NCBI GenBank assembly: GCA_964361785.1
Contig: CAYIBX010000005.1
Location: forward strand, 1-55,395
DNA length: 55,395 nt
Source: UBA927 sp964361785
GTDB lineage: Bacteria > Patescibacteriota > Microgenomatia > UBA10105 > UBA927
Reading direction: 5' to 3'
Shown here: in pieces, positions 33,130 to 41,312 of the stretch
Position numbering within the stretch: the stretch's first letter is position 1
Layout of the letters: each line of letters begins with the position of its first letter
Made by a program: the position numbers and the translations under genes
The notes under the pieces: generated by a model
Database searches by the model: none
Seen by the model: only the letters and a program-made list of their open reading frames with translations
Told to the model about the DNA's origin: nothing

Positions 33130-36100
33130 AATCTGTTTGCGGTTTTGAGTATGTAGATAAAGTCACTCACGCGCGTCGGATGATATTTCGGATCGGTTAA
33201 GCCCAATAAGATGTAATAGATAGAAAGCGACTTAAATTGCGCCCAGGAAAGCGCATCCCACTGATGGGTATTTTTTATGTGCTTAAGAAATGAAGATCCT
33301 AAGTGCCGGTCGCGGCTCAGACTTCTCCAGGCTCCGACTAATTCGTACACCGGGAGGGTAAGCGCGACATATTGCCAATCAATAAGATATATATACTTTG
33401 ATGTGACAATAATATTGTCCGCCCCCAAATCCCGATGTGCCAGCTTGAGTTTGCCCCGCAGCAAATTCACGGAATTCATGGCGAAATGAAACGCTGATGT
33501 GAGAAAGAGTAATGCGAATTTTGGACGCAACTTAGCGGCTTTAACTAGAATATACGGAAATGTCGCAAGCAAATAACTGCCTGGCCGTTTGACCGTCGAG
33601 TGCTTCGGCATGTCGGTTTGTTCAAGAGCAGAGAGCACCTGCTTATATACCGCAAGTTGTTTTGTTTCCTTAAAGCCGTTCAACGTCTTTCCCTCAATGT
33701 ATTCCAGCCCAACGTTTAGGGTTTGTCCCACCCTGTCGACAAACAAGAGTTTTGGCAAACGCACTTTACCGGTAAGATTCGTTGCAAGATTGCGGTACGC
33801 ATGCACCTCATTAAATGCAGACTGCGGCGGGTTTACCCACGACTTAACAAATATGGTTTTCCCCTGATAGTCGGCGGTGCCGAGCGTCAGGTGCTTGGGA
33901 TAACTTGGACTTTTGGCGCTTTTTATCCACGTAAATTCATGTTGCATGCCCTGCGTATCTTTCAGCGCTTTCATGGTGGCTGCCGCACTCGTATCCCAAT
34001 CAAATTTAGATGCCCATAGGCATGATTCTTGAGACATTTTCATACGTACATTTTTGTCGGTAAGCAGATGCTGAATCTTGGCGGTAAATTCTCGAACGTT
34101 ACTGTATGGAACAAGAAAACCAGAGTGTTCGTCATATACGGCATCCCGTAAACCGGCAACATTGCTTGCGACTACTGGTGTGCCGGAGGCATTGGCTTCT
34201 ATGGTCGTAATCCCCCATCCTTCGATCAGGGATGGATTTACAAATACCCATGTATTTTGATAGAGTCGTATTTTTTCCTGTTCGCTTACACGTCCGACAA
34301 AGGTAATAATATGATCCAAATTAAGTTTTTTGGTTAAGCGCTCGAGTGATTTTTTAGCGGGTCCGTCCCCTGCTATAGTGACCTGTATATCGGGTATCGA
34401 TGCGATAAGCGATTTGACCGAATGAATGAGAACGTGAACGCTTTTTGCAGGTGAAAGCCTTCCGAGATAAAGAATGGATGGAGTATTAGATTTTGTGCCT
34501 GGTACGTATATTGAACGATCCACCCCGTTATAAATAACGTGCGGATCACGTACCGTCAGTTTGTTTAGGAGAATATCGTGTTTACTGCTCGGGCTTACGG
34601 TTATGACATCCGTATGACGGTATACGATCGGCATGACCCGGCGTTCCAAAAATAATGCCAACCAGGAAAATGGCGGTATTAGGCTTCTTCTGAATACTTC
34701 CTGATGAACGTGGTGGATAAGCAATAATACCGGTTCGCTGACATAGAGCGGTGTAAAAAATGGAATGCCGTTTTCACTGTCGATGATGACATCGTAGCGC
34801 CCTCTTAGCCTTAGAAAATAATAAAGGAATGCCCACAGGTACACGAGATAGAATCCGCCGCGTCGGATTAGGCGTACCCCATCGATGCGCTCAAAACGAG
34901 CGCTTTGTCCGTCATTACCGGAGAATATGGTTACTTCGTGGCCCTGACTGACCCAACGTTTGGCAAGTTCATGAATATACACTTCTGCTCCCCCCGCCCA
35001 TTTGTGACGCAAATCGCGCCAGTTGAAAATAAGTATCCGGAGCGTACCGTCTGTATTCGGACTTATCGGCGGAAGCGGTTTGAATAAACCGATGAAGTCT
35101 ATGAATGCATGGAATACATCGACGACCACGCCATAGAATCTTGTAAGCAATAGCACACCAACTAGAGAGATGACGCTTGCGATAGAAACGACAAGCACTA
35201 TCTCCCCGATTGAATGATGTTCAAGATACATGCCAACGATCATAAGCAGGGCCAATAGGAACGCCATAATCGGGAAGAAGTGGCGGCCACGGATTTGTTG
35301 ATAGGTGATGATTACCGATGTCGTGGAAAAGAGTGCCATGGCAAGTGCGTAGGCCGGCAGATACCGGATGATGAGGATAGCCTTGCTGCCCCACAATAAC
35401 GGTGCGGTGATATAACCGAATGCGCCGAAAATAAGGAATGCCGCAAGATTGACCAGCGATATAAGAATCAGTAGCCGCCGAAACGATTGTTTGGGCGATG
35501 TTCCAGCCCCCAAATCGCGGCTGACATATGGAATCAGAAACTGACTCACTGTAGAGCTCAGGAAATAGACCATTTTACCCGCGAGCGACAAGTAGCTATA
35601 TGCCCCCGCTTCGACCGGTGTTAAAAAGTGTTTGGCCAGAATTAGATCAAGGCTTAAGTACGTCGCTTTCGTAAGGGATGTCAGAATTGAAGTGAAATAG
35701 AATTTTCGTGATAGCAGCAGATCTCCTGCCTTGGGGGATTTTGCCGGATTATTATTGGGAAGACGGCTTATAGACCACCATTCCACAAGCATAACCAGGA
35801 GCAGTGACAATGGGATTGAGGCGTAGACATACTGATGAAGATTAGTGCCGACAAACCCCGCGGTAAATGCGAATTTAGTAGCAGATTCGAGTACTGCGGT
35901 GATGGCGGTTGTGGTAAACAACAGATTGCCGTTTAAGAAACCTCCATTTATCGCATTGAACGACCCGATGACCCAAACTGGCGTAAATATAATAAAGGGC
36001 AAGGCGCTATCTATGCGGAAGAACCGCATGAGGAGTGGGGTGATCACTAGCCAAAGGAGTGAAACGCCGATTGAATACACCAATGTCCGTTGTTTGAGAG

Positions 36101-38585
36101 ATGCCCAGAACGGTTTCACCGGCAAGCCAAATTTCCCCAAGAGAAACGCGCTGGTATGGGTAACCGTACGGGAAAGTGCGGATAGCGGGACGGCGGATAA
36201 CGAGAGCAAGCTTCCGAACAAGCTTATTTCCCCGAAATCTTCGAGGGTGAGATGTCTTCCCAAATAAGTGTTGTAGAGGAAGTTCATGACGTTGCCGATC
36301 ATGGACGATGCGACCAGTAGTCCTCCGCCCAGAATTTGTTTTGATTGGATCAGATCAGCGAGGCGTTGTAACCGGTTTGCACGATTCGTAGAAGCAGCCA
36401 GGCGCAATAGTTCTTTTTCCTTCTTGGCTTCTTCGTGAGCCAAATGCAGTCCGTGGATGGTTTTTTCCCAATAATGCGGTTTGAATACAAGCTGATAGAC
36501 GGCGATAACTGCACCCCAACTCATCATGAGCCAGTAAAACGGAATGAAAAAAGTATATTTTATCAAGTCCCAGTGTCCCCGCTTGGCACAGCCGATCATG
36601 TAGTTATATAAATAGATGAAGTTTCCGAATACGAGCGATGAGACGGCCATGTAGAACACCACCGTGGGATACAAAGATTCAATCGTCGGACCGACTAACC
36701 AATACAGCGTAAAGTACGAGATGGTGATCGCCCACAAAATTGGGTTTATCAACATAAACGAAATTCTTCCACCCACGATTAACTGAAAGATCAAGGCATG
36801 GACGCCGTGGGAACGGAAAAAAAGAACTGGATCGCGCATTTGCACCAAATACGTTTGGATGTATCCTTTGATCCAGCGGGATCGCTGGCGGAACCAGTTT
36901 TTGGCGTTACCATTGGCTTCTTCCAGTGTCGTCGAATCGATAATGGCGGTCTTGTACCCGCTGGCAAAAAGTCTGGCGCCCAAATCACAATCTTCTGTCA
37001 CATTAAACGGATCCCAACCTTGTAACTCTATAAGTTTTGCCGCACGGAAATGATTACTCGTGCCCCCAAGCGGGATCGTCGTATTGATAGATTGCAATCC
37101 CGGAAGAATCACATCAAACCACAACGAATACTCTGCGGTAAAAAGTCGGGTCAGCAGATTGTCATGCGGGTTGTAGTAATTCAGCTTGGCTTGCAGACAG
37201 ACGACATGTTCTTTCTGTTTTGAAAATGCGATATACGCGATTTTTAGCTGTTTGGGATCCGGTTTATCTTCTGCATCATAGACGACTACATATTCACCTT
37301 TTGCTATAGCCAGACCATAATTGCTGGCTTTTGGTTTGGTTTTGGGTTCGCTGTGCGGCACCACGACCACTTTGACATACTCGGGCAATTGCATGGTGCG
37401 GGCGGCATCTATCGTGTGCTGGTCATCCTCCTCCAACAGAAGTAACACATCGAGATTGGCTTTGGGCCAATCCATTTGACTCATAGCATCCACGAACTGC
37501 GGAAGTACTTTGGCCTCGCGGTACAATGGGCACAATATGGTGTAGATAGGTAGCTCTGAGTCTCTGAGTTTGGCTATAGCGTCATCCTCGATTTGAATTT
37601 CCGGAGGAAAATGCAGACTTTTTAAAACCACATAGAGATTAAACAGCACATCCAGAAAGTATATGGAACTTAATATGCCGATAAAAATTATTGCAGTCTG
37701 CATCCAGTTCGTCGCGACCCCATAGAAAAGACCGGCCACAATGATGATAAGAAGCGCTTGTTGCCAACCAATCATGGTAACCATGGCTGATTTATGATGC
37801 GGCAGAGATGTGTGGGTCGTAAACCGCTTGCGTTTGTACGCAAATCCGCTCCCAAGCATAGACGTATCAGAAGAAGGTTTATATACGTGCACCCTTGTAT
37901 GAAAGAGCTTCGTCTTTATGGCCCCTTTTGCAATTTCCCAGGAAGTTTTCAAAAGATCTACTTTGCTTTCTCCCCCGTCCCGTGGTTGAAAATCAATATC
38001 GACGTGTCCCGGCTTTAGTCCCAGTTCATAGGCCATGTGAATAAGCGGGATATCGATAGCCCATGAAGAAATAAGTTTAGGATTAAGATGCTCAAAAACT
38101 TCGTGTGGAAAAATTTTCATTCCTGATTGGACGTCTGTTGTAAGATTCAATAATAATTTGCCAAAGACAAATGCGTTCGCACGAGAAAGAATACGGCGTA
38201 GGGTATTGTTTGCGTATGTTTTGCGGTTCGCGACGCCAAATCCAAACTTTTTCGCTTGTTTGTAAAGTTCTGGCAATATTTCTGGTGGATATTGTAGATC
38301 TGCATCAAGCATTGCTATGTAGTCATACGTCGTGTGCCTGAATCCCTCCAGAAGTGAATATCCTTTGCCCTTTTTGCCCTGTTTGATAAGTACGGATACG
38401 GGGTGAGCGTTTGAAAGATTTATTGCTATACGTCGTGTAGCATCAGTAGAGTTATCATCGACGAAGATAATTTCAAATGGTGTGTTCGTCAGCTCCATTG
38501 CGTTGGAAATACGTGTGACAAGTTCTTCGACAGATTCAGCTTCGTTATAGGTAGGCACGATGATAGAGAGGCCGTGTAATGTCAT
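33126..38585 (-). CDS. Five-module glycan assembly fusion (GT2-GT2-flippase-GT4-kinase), 1819 aa
   Basis: Uninterrupted frame. Module 1 (~1-235): DPM1-like polyprenyl-phosphate sugar synthase (FVDDNSTDATRR, LDADLQYPPE, RDGGESKVD). Module 2 (~265-715): membrane GT2 of BcsA/HAS type with helices at ~270-325 and ~598-705, DAED at 437-440, EDCD at 531-534 and QRSRW at 567-571. Module 3 (~740-1160): about twelve helices, Wzx/MATE-like polysaccharide flippase. Module 4 (~1180-1545): GT4 (GGAEVYIHELAKRW, LGRLSPAKS, EGWGITTIEANASGTP). Module 5 (~1550-1819): aminoglycoside-phosphotransferase/choline kinase-like, with HRDLGADN (1717-1724) and IDWQ (1735-1738). The catalytic residues appear present in all modules. 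Flanked by ATGA overlaps. An assembly artefact is unlikely since linkers are in frame and natural in composition. Confidence 0.9.
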   Translation of the reverse strand: MTLHGLSIIVPTYNEAESVEELVTRISNAMELTNTPFEIIFVDDNSTDATRRIAINLSNAHPVSVLIKQGKKGKGYSLLEGFRHTTYDYIAMLDADLQYPPEILPELYKQAKKFGFGVANRKTYANNTLRRILSRANAFVFGKLLLNLTTDVQSGMKIFPHEVFEHLNPKLISSWAIDIPLIHMAYELGLKPGHVDIDFQPRDGGESKVDLLKTSWEIAKGAIKTKLFHTRVHVYKPSSDTSMLGSGFAYKRKRFTTHTSLPHHKSAMVTMIGWQQALLIIIVAGLFYGVATNWMQTAIIFIGILSSIYFLDVLFNLYVVLKSLHFPPEIQIEDDAIAKLRDSELPIYTILCPLYREAKVLPQFVDAMSQMDWPKANLDVLLLLEEDDQHTIDAARTMQLPEYVKVVVVPHSEPKTKPKASNYGLAIAKGEYVVVYDAEDKPDPKQLKIAYIAFSKQKEHVVCLQAKLNYYNPHDNLLTRLFTAEYSLWFDVILPGLQSINTTIPLGGTSNHFRAAKLIELQGWDPFNVTEDCDLGARLFASGYKTAIIDSTTLEEANGNAKNWFRQRSRWIKGYIQTYLVQMRDPVLFFRSHGVHALIFQLIVGGRISFMLINPILWAITISYFTLYWLVGPTIESLYPTVVFYMAVSSLVFGNFIYLYNYMIGCAKRGHWDLIKYTFFIPFYWLMMSWGAVIAVYQLVFKPHYWEKTIHGLHLAHEEAKKEKELLRLAASTNRANRLQRLADLIQSKQILGGGLLVASSMIGNVMNFLYNTYLGRHLTLEDFGEISLFGSLLSLSAVPLSALSRTVTHTSAFLLGKFGLPVKPFWASLKQRTLVYSIGVSLLWLVITPLLMRFFRIDSALPFIIFTPVWVIGSFNAINGGFLNGNLLFTTTAITAVLESATKFAFTAGFVGTNLHQYVYASIPLSLLLVMLVEWWSISRLPNNNPAKSPKAGDLLLSRKFYFTSILTSLTKATYLSLDLILAKHFLTPVEAGAYSYLSLAGKMVYFLSSTVSQFLIPYVSRDLGAGTSPKQSFRRLLILISLVNLAAFLIFGAFGYITAPLLWGSKAILIIRYLPAYALAMALFSTTSVIITYQQIRGRHFFPIMAFLLALLMIVGMYLEHHSIGEIVLVVSIASVISLVGVLLLTRFYGVVVDVFHAFIDFIGLFKPLPPISPNTDGTLRILIFNWRDLRHKWAGGAEVYIHELAKRWVSQGHEVTIFSGNDGQSARFERIDGVRLIRRGGFYLVYLWAFLYYFLRLRGRYDVIIDSENGIPFFTPLYVSEPVLLLIHHVHQEVFRRSLIPPFSWLALFLERRVMPIVYRHTDVITVSPSSKHDILLNKLTVRDPHVIYNGVDRSIYVPGTKSNTPSILYLGRLSPAKSVHVLIHSVKSLIASIPDIQVTIAGDGPAKKSLERLTKKLNLDHIITFVGRVSEQEKIRLYQNTWVFVNPSLIEGWGITTIEANASGTPVVASNVAGLRDAVYDEHSGFLVPYSNVREFTAKIQHLLTDKNVRMKMSQESCLWASKFDWDTSAAATMKALKDTQGMQHEFTWIKSAKSPSYPKHLTLGTADYQGKTIFVKSWVNPPQSAFNEVHAYRNLATNLTGKVRLPKLLFVDRVGQTLNVGLEYIEGKTLNGFKETKQLAVYKQVLSALEQTDMPKHSTVKRPGSYLLATFPYILVKAAKLRPKFALLFLTSAFHFAMNSVNLLRGKLKLAHRDLGADNIIVTSKYIYLIDWQYVALTLPVYELVGAWRSLSRDRHLGSSFLKHIKNTHQWDALSWAQFKSLSIYYILLGLTDPKYHPTRVSDFIYILKTANRL

Positions 38586-38770
38586 ATGATAGTTTGAGTA
38601 GAATGCTCCAGCATAAATTGGGTAAGGTCTTCCTGCTTAATGCGATAGTAGCGACCTAATTTGATCGCTTTGAGCGTTTTGAGACGAATGTAGTCATACA
38701 CCGTAATGGGATTTAATTTAAGATAGTCGGCAGTTTCTCTGACGGTGAGAAGATGATCCAGTGCATTCAT
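38582..38770 (-). CDS. Small HTH (excisionase/MerR-like) DNA-binding protein
   Basis: 62 aa from ATG 38770. HTH_17-type fold: LLTVRETADYLKLNPITVYD and IRLKTLKAIKLGRYYRIKQE. First gene of the glycan operon and coupled to the fusion gene (ATGA). It may regulate this operon; the leader upstream carries a terminator-like hairpin. Confidence 0.82.
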   Translation of the reverse strand: MNALDHLLTVRETADYLKLNPITVYDYIRLKTLKAIKLGRYYRIKQEDLTQFMLEHSTQTII

Positions 38771-38792
38771 AACAATAATTTCTAAAATAATG

Positions 38793-38817
38793 AAAAAAAC
38801 GAGCATACGCTCGTTTT
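38793..38817 (-). terminator. Terminator-like hairpin in the glycan-operon leader
   Basis: AACGAGC and GCTCGTT with a 4-nt loop and a run of seven T on the minus strand; the A-rich other side makes it potentially bidirectional. It lies between the promoter at 38859-38887 and the HTH start, so transcripts of the operon must read through it. Confidence 0.75.
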
Positions 38818-38858
38818 ATGCCATCCGTTTGTGATATGCACAGACAGAGGTGTTGTGT

Positions 38859-38887
38859 ATTCTATATGTCCTATAACTAATTGTCAA
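38859..38887 (-). promoter_or_regulatory. Promoter of the glycan operon
   Basis: TTGACA (38882-38887), 17-nt spacer, TAGAAT (38859-38864). Predicted start about 35 nt before the terminator-like hairpin. Confidence 0.72.
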
Positions 38888-38939
38888 TGGACATGAGTGG
38901 TTTAGTCTAGTTGAGTATAGGTGTCTTTTGACCGAGAGG

Positions 38940-40079
38940 TTAGAGAAGTTTGGTAAGCTCTTTTATAATGTGATCTTGTTCTAAACGTGTAATATCAGCA
39001 AATAACGGCAATCGTAAGAGCTGTTGGCTTATAGAAGTGGTCACTGGCAACGCTTCTTTATCACCACCGGATTTTTTGCCTTGCGGGCTCGAGTGGAGCG
39101 GAATGTAATGAAATGATGCGCCTATGCCGTTTTTTCGTAAGGAGGCTAGTACCTCATCACGTTTTTTAGCCGTTGGCAAGAGAATATAGAAAATATGGGC
39201 ATTGTGTTTGGCCCCTTTGGGAATAGTGGGAAGTTGAAAGAGCCCCTTTTTCTCATAGGGCGATAGTTTCTTCCTATAATACTCATACGCTTTTTTGCGA
39301 AGAGACGTAATTTTATCGATCTTTTCCAGTTGCGCGTAGAGGTACGCCGCTAGCAGGTCACTTGGCAGGTAGCTACTCCCCACATCCATCCATGTATATT
39401 TGTCTACGAGTCCTCGAAAAAATTTGCTTCTATTCGTCCCCTTTTCGCGTATGATTTCTGCTTGTTCTATAATCTTTACATTTTTCGTATTGATAAAGAG
39501 TGCGCCACCTTCACCACACGTGATATTTTTCGTGTCATGAAAACTCAGGCATCCAAAATCGCCAAACGTACCAAGCTGCTTTCTTTTGTATGTGCTCTCT
39601 ATAGCTTGTGCTGCGTCCTCAACGACTTTTAGTTTGTGCTCTCTTGCGATTTTCATTATTGCGTCCATGTCACAAGCGACGCCTGCATAGTGGACGACCA
39701 GTAACGCTTTTGTCTGTGGAGTAATTTTCCGTTTGATATCGTTGGGATCTATGTTTAGCGTATGTGGGTCTACGTCTGCAAATACTGCTTTTAATCCGTG
39801 TTGAAGAAGTATGGCATTGGCAGTTGAGGAGAATGTAAATGATGGCACGATCACCTCGTCGCCCTCGTTTAGATTAAGGAGTCTTACTGCCATCTCAAGC
39901 GCAGTCGTGCCAGACGTGGTCAGAAGTACTTTGGGTACTCCATAGCGTTTTTCAAACCATGCATGAACTTTTTTTGTGTACTCTCCATCTCCCGCCATAT
40001 CCTTCCGGTTATCAACAATATTTCTGATATATTTTATTTCGTTGCCTGTGATGTAGGGCTTGAAAAATGGAATGTTCAT
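38940..40079 (-). CDS. wecE: dTDP-4-amino-4,6-dideoxygalactose transaminase (WecE/RffA type)
   Basis: 379 aa. PLP-dependent DegT/DnrJ/EryC1 aminotransferase: Lys184 in SFHDTKNI, EDAAQ (Asp155), and long blocks shared with WecE (VHYAGVACDMDAIM, AEIIREKGTNRSKFFRG, DKYTWMDVGSSYLPSDL, FHYIPLHSSPQG). It aminates dTDP-4-keto-6-deoxyglucose, giving an amino sugar donor for surface glycans. It starts 1 nt after a mini tRNA-like remnant and has no Shine-Dalgarno. Its transcript runs toward the glycan operon. Confidence 0.88.
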   Translation of the reverse strand: MNIPFFKPYITGNEIKYIRNIVDNRKDMAGDGEYTKKVHAWFEKRYGVPKVLLTTSGTTALEMAVRLLNLNEGDEVIVPSFTFSSTANAILLQHGLKAVFADVDPHTLNIDPNDIKRKITPQTKALLVVHYAGVACDMDAIMKIAREHKLKVVEDAAQAIESTYKRKQLGTFGDFGCLSFHDTKNITCGEGGALFINTKNVKIIEQAEIIREKGTNRSKFFRGLVDKYTWMDVGSSYLPSDLLAAYLYAQLEKIDKITSLRKKAYEYYRKKLSPYEKKGLFQLPTIPKGAKHNAHIFYILLPTAKKRDEVLASLRKNGIGASFHYIPLHSSPQGKKSGGDKEALPVTTSISQQLLRLPLFADITRLEQDHIIKELTKLL

Positions 40080-40080
40080 A

Positions 40081-40122
40081 TGTGGATCGTGTAGGATTTG
40101 AACCTACATTATATAAGATCCT
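40081..40122 (-). other. tRNA-like remnant (acceptor and T arm only)
   Basis: GGATC pairs with GATCC; between them a spacer TTATATAAT and an intact T arm GTAGG-TTCAAAT-CCTAC, followed by discriminator A and CA. D and anticodon arms are absent. It lies between tRNA-Val and wecE. Either a decayed tRNA or a processing signal. Confidence 0.55.
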
Positions 40123-40126
40123 TAAG

Positions 40127-40198
40127 TGGTCGGTGCAGGATTTGAACCTGCGACATCTGCAATGTGAATGCAGCGCTCTACCGCTGAGCTAACCGACC
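40127..40198 (-). tRNA. tRNA-Val (CAC)
   Basis: Acceptor GGTCGGT/ACCGACC, D-stem GCTC/GAGC, anticodon loop TTCACAT, T-loop TTCAAAT, discriminator A. Complete cloverleaf. Confidence 0.95.
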
Positions 40199-40202
40199 AT
40201 AT

Positions 40203-40294
40203 CTTTATGTGAATACAATGCTCTTCACCCGCGCCCGAACAAATTTGTTTTCAAATTTGCGCGGGTTCGGGTAAACCACTTCAGCTAGACGTCC
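40203..40294 (-). repeat. tRNA 5'-half repeat with palindromic D-loop insertion (copy 2)
   Basis: Begins GGACGTCTAGCTGAAGTGG, then an imperfect palindrome with two CAAATTTG arms around AAAA and CCCG/CGGG ends, then GAAGAGC and an anticodon-arm-like ATTGTATTCACAT. No 3' half follows. Its first bases overlap the last codons of the GIY-YIG ORF. Confidence 0.6.
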
Positions 40295-40551
40295 TTCAAA
40301 TAATTTTTTAGTACTCTCTGTAAATAATTTCGTCCCCACTGCGTTTTAAAGAATTGTTCTCTACTCGTAGCATCTTGTTGATGCAAATACGCTTCGTAAT
40401 AGATTAGAATAAATGGCTTTCTATGTTTAGTACTTTCCACTTTGCCAGAGTTGTGATCTTGAAACCGACGCTTAAGGTTATCTGTATACCCTGAATAGTG
40501 TTTGTTATCGATTAAACTTCGTAAAATATATGTATAGTACACAGAATGCAA
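40285..40551 (-). CDS. GIY-YIG nuclease domain protein
   Basis: 88 aa. GIY-YIG core: YYTYILRS, then HYSGYTDNLKRRFQDHNSG, with conserved Arg and the late KPFILIYYEAYLHQQDATSRE helix carrying Glu. This is the stand-alone UPF0213/YhbQ-like size. The only start is TTG at 40551, which lies inside a tRNA-derived repeat, and the stop lies inside another, so the gene is bracketed exactly by two tRNA 5'-half copies. That suggests a mobile or formerly mobile unit. Confidence 0.82.
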   Translation of the reverse strand: MHSVYYTYILRSLIDNKHYSGYTDNLKRRFQDHNSGKVESTKHRKPFILIYYEAYLHQQDATSREQFFKTQWGRNYLQRVLKNYLKDV

Positions 40552-40619
40552 CGCTCTTCACCCGTTCAAATTTTTGCATAGCAAAAACTTGTTCGGGTAA
40601 ACCACTGAGCTACAAGTCC
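40544..40619 (-). repeat. tRNA 5'-half repeat with palindromic D-loop insertion (copy 1)
   Basis: GGACTTGTAGCTCAGTGGTT, then a palindrome (CCCGAACAAGTTTTTGC against GCAAAAATTTGAACGGG), then GAAGAGC and GTTGCATTC, where homology to tRNA-Val stops and the GIY-YIG coding region begins. Confidence 0.6.
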
Positions 40620-40629
40620 TCTAGAGCGT

Positions 40630-40658
40630 ATTATATAAGGAAGATTTATACTTATCCA
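40630..40658 (-). promoter_or_regulatory. Promoter of the tRNA-Val/GIY-YIG locus
   Basis: TGGATA (40653-40658), 17-nt spacer, TATAAT (40630-40635). Predicted start lands a few nt before the first tRNA-derived repeat. Confidence 0.5.
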
Positions 40659-41251
40659 GCTGCTGTAGCGAGAGAACGTTCATTGGAGAGTCCGAATGTG
40701 GTGCCGTGTTTTTTAAACATGCCCCAGTAGCCTAATTTCTTTTTGCGCCCCACACTCATATTGAGCCACACGCGACTGTCTTCAATTTGCTGGCGAAGAA
40801 CATGGATAAATGTACGCAGTTGATCGTAGTAGTTTATGTGATATATGCCCGGTGCCACAGGCGTTTGTTCTATAGCAGATTGCACGTCTTGACTTAGGTT
40901 TTTCAGAGACTGGGAAAGCGCCTTTAATTCTTGGCGTACTGCCTCAAGCTGTTGTCTAGTTTGTTCGGTGATAGCGTCGATAGATGTATTAGATACTTCC
41001 ATTTTTGGTGCTTCCATTTGCGGTTTGGCTACTTCCTGTACTTGAACGCCTAGTTCTATCGTTTGATTGGGCTGAAGCTCTCCTGATACTGGTAGAGCGC
41101 CACCAACTAGAGAAGAAAATATAGTTTCGCCGATAGTTGTAGCCATAGTTGCCGTATTGATTGCCACGTCAGAACTTACGCCGCGAAGCTGCTCGAGCAC
41201 ATTATCGTTTTTGAAATTGACAGGCTTATTTTTTGGAGTCGTTTTGGTCAT
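40652..41251 (-). CDS. CPR-type conserved protein (DUF5660-like), 199 aa
   Basis: ATG 41251 is preceded by a promoter ending 8 nt earlier. The central region is a coiled coil (TRQQLEAVRQELKALSQSLK). The C-terminus has a basic conserved block KKKLGYWGMFKKHGTTFGLS followed by NERSLATAAG, an ending I associate with the DUF5660 family of CPR bacteria; the family name is from memory. No membrane helix. Function unknown. Confidence 0.65.
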   Translation of the reverse strand: MTKTTPKNKPVNFKNDNVLEQLRGVSSDVAINTATMATTIGETIFSSLVGGALPVSGELQPNQTIELGVQVQEVAKPQMEAPKMEVSNTSIDAITEQTRQQLEAVRQELKALSQSLKNLSQDVQSAIEQTPVAPGIYHINYYDQLRTFIHVLRQQIEDSRVWLNMSVGRKKKLGYWGMFKKHGTTFGLSNERSLATAAG

Positions 41252-41259
41252 GTGGCGCA

Positions 41260-41288
41260 ATTATACTACATGAGCGCAAATAAAACAA
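41260..41288 (-). promoter_or_regulatory. Promoter of the DUF5660-like gene (leaderless)
   Basis: TTGTTT (41283-41288), 17-nt spacer, TATAAT (41260-41265), then 8 nt to ATG 41251. Confidence 0.65.
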
Positions 41289-41312
41289 AAAAATTTAACG
41301 CGAATAAATTTC

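Noticed and set aside
40203..40619. Two additional functional tRNAs
   Set aside because: Both lack a T arm and 3' acceptor strand and have D-loop insertions, so no cloverleaf can form.
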